64,000 nucleotides of DNA, taken from Pedobacter sp. MR2016-24 (lineage in GTDB: Bacteria; Bacteroidota; Bacteroidia; Sphingobacteriales; Sphingobacteriaceae). This document shows, in pieces, positions 63,649-64,000 of this stretch. Where the stretch lies: assembly GCF_026239655.1 (NCBI RefSeq), contig NZ_JAPIVO010000005.1, positions 372,001-436,000 of the forward strand, written 5' to 3'. Both the position numbers and the translations under genes were made by a program. How positions within the stretch are numbered: the stretch's first letter is position 1; each line of letters begins with the position of its first letter. The notes below the pieces were generated by a model. That model saw only the letters and a list, made by a program, of their open reading frames with translations. It had not been told where the DNA came from and did no database searches.

Positions 63649-64000
63649 TTAATATTTACCCAGCATACTGAGCGGTGCCGGAGGGAAAGTGATGGTAATT
63701 ACTGTACCATTTTGAGAGCGGATATCAAATTTCCCCGATAACTGGTCTGTAAGGCCCACCATTAGTTTCATACCCAGAGATGGACAAGAGCGGATATCAA
63801 AATCTGCTGGCAAACCCTTTCCATTGTCGCTGATCATTAGCTGATACGCTCCTCCTTCAATTTCATGAAGTGAAATCCGGATCATGCATTCCCCATTTTC
63901 ATTGAACGCATATTTAACACTATTCGTAATCGCTTCATTTAAAATCAATCCCAGGGGTACAGTATCCGCGGTAGCTAAACGGGCAGAGCTAATGTCGAAA
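63649..64000 (-). CDS. Sensor histidine kinase ATPase domain, HisKA_2-like (5' end beyond window)
   Basis: Only the C-terminal 117 codons are inside the window; the frame stays open to the edge. The N-box PLGLILNEAITNSVKYAF, G1 ISDNGKGLPADFD and G2 SLGMKLMVGLTDQLSGKFDI fit the HWE/HisKA_2 type of two-component kinases, with the closing GTVITITFPPAP. Such kinases often serve receiver-domain regulators of the kind encoded at 58435 and 60507, so this may be their cognate sensor. Confidence 0.85.
   Translation of the reverse strand, partial: FDISSARLATADTVPLGLILNEAITNSVKYAFNENGECMIRISLHEIEGGAYQLMISDNGKGLPADFDIRSCPSLGMKLMVGLTDQLSGKFDIRSQNGTVITITFPPAPLSMLGKY

Overview
The window reads as a chromosomal segment of a Bacteroidetes bacterium of the Sphingobacteriaceae type (Pedobacter or a close relative). 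The grounds are TonB-dependent receptors with carboxypeptidase-like N-terminal domains, a FecR anti-sigma factor with a DUF4974-type tail next to an ECF sigma factor, 7TMR-DISM and TPR histidine kinases, a stand-alone Bacteroidetes-type phytoene synthase, promoters resembling TTTG-N19-TAnnTTTG, and moderate GC content. The genus is an inference. I see no rRNA or tRNA gene, CRISPR array, transposase or prophage module.

Layout. 1-2873: NAD salvage (nadV, cut by the window edge, and prs) with a Nudix-type NrtR regulator and two operator-like palindromes. 3071-5047: a 7TMR-DISM histidine kinase. 5054-11773: a co-oriented block with a TonB-dependent receptor, a repeat-rich outer-membrane-like protein, an ECF sigma factor, a FecR anti-sigma factor and a protein joining an STN signalling domain to the same repeats. 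This looks like a cell-surface signalling unit whose transducer is not a TonB barrel. 11993-18944: an Omp85-like protein, a decayed SGNH hydrolase, a UvrA2-type ATPase and small hypothetical or membrane proteins. 19366-25775: alcohol dehydrogenase, EF-P, an HxlR regulator with a divergent quinone oxidoreductase-like SDR, DoxX plus SRPBCC, and two exported proteins. 25863-35895: two histidine kinases, DNA ligase D, a thioesterase, a MarR/flavin-reductase pair and phytoene synthase. 35991-40661: an outer-membrane receptor divergent from a two-component operon, with three GTTAA boxes spaced exactly 10 bp between them. 40676-47378: a conserved protein of unknown function, an AraC-MGMT fusion, a multicopper oxidase with a barrel-like C-terminal extension, a Crp/Fnr regulator and a PRISE-like reductase.

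47430-62453 is the most coherent block. Eleven minus-strand genes run almost without gaps: isochorismatase-like hydrolase, alginate-export-type porin, exported M17 N-domain protein, amidohydrolase with a His/Cys tail, DoxX, Dps, DUF1275, ring-cleaving dioxygenase, GNAT, carboxylesterase and TMEM175 channel. Its DoxX, dioxygenase and esterase members match the kinds of genes in the Bacillus MhqR quinone-stress regulon. Opposite it lie three sigma-54 enhancer-binding proteins, one GAF-type and two with receiver domains. A shared box, ATCGTnAATTYAC, occurs both in the divergent promoter region and between the second and third activators. The right edge holds an AIM24-family protein and the ATPase domain of a HisKA_2-type kinase, a plausible partner for the receiver-domain activators.
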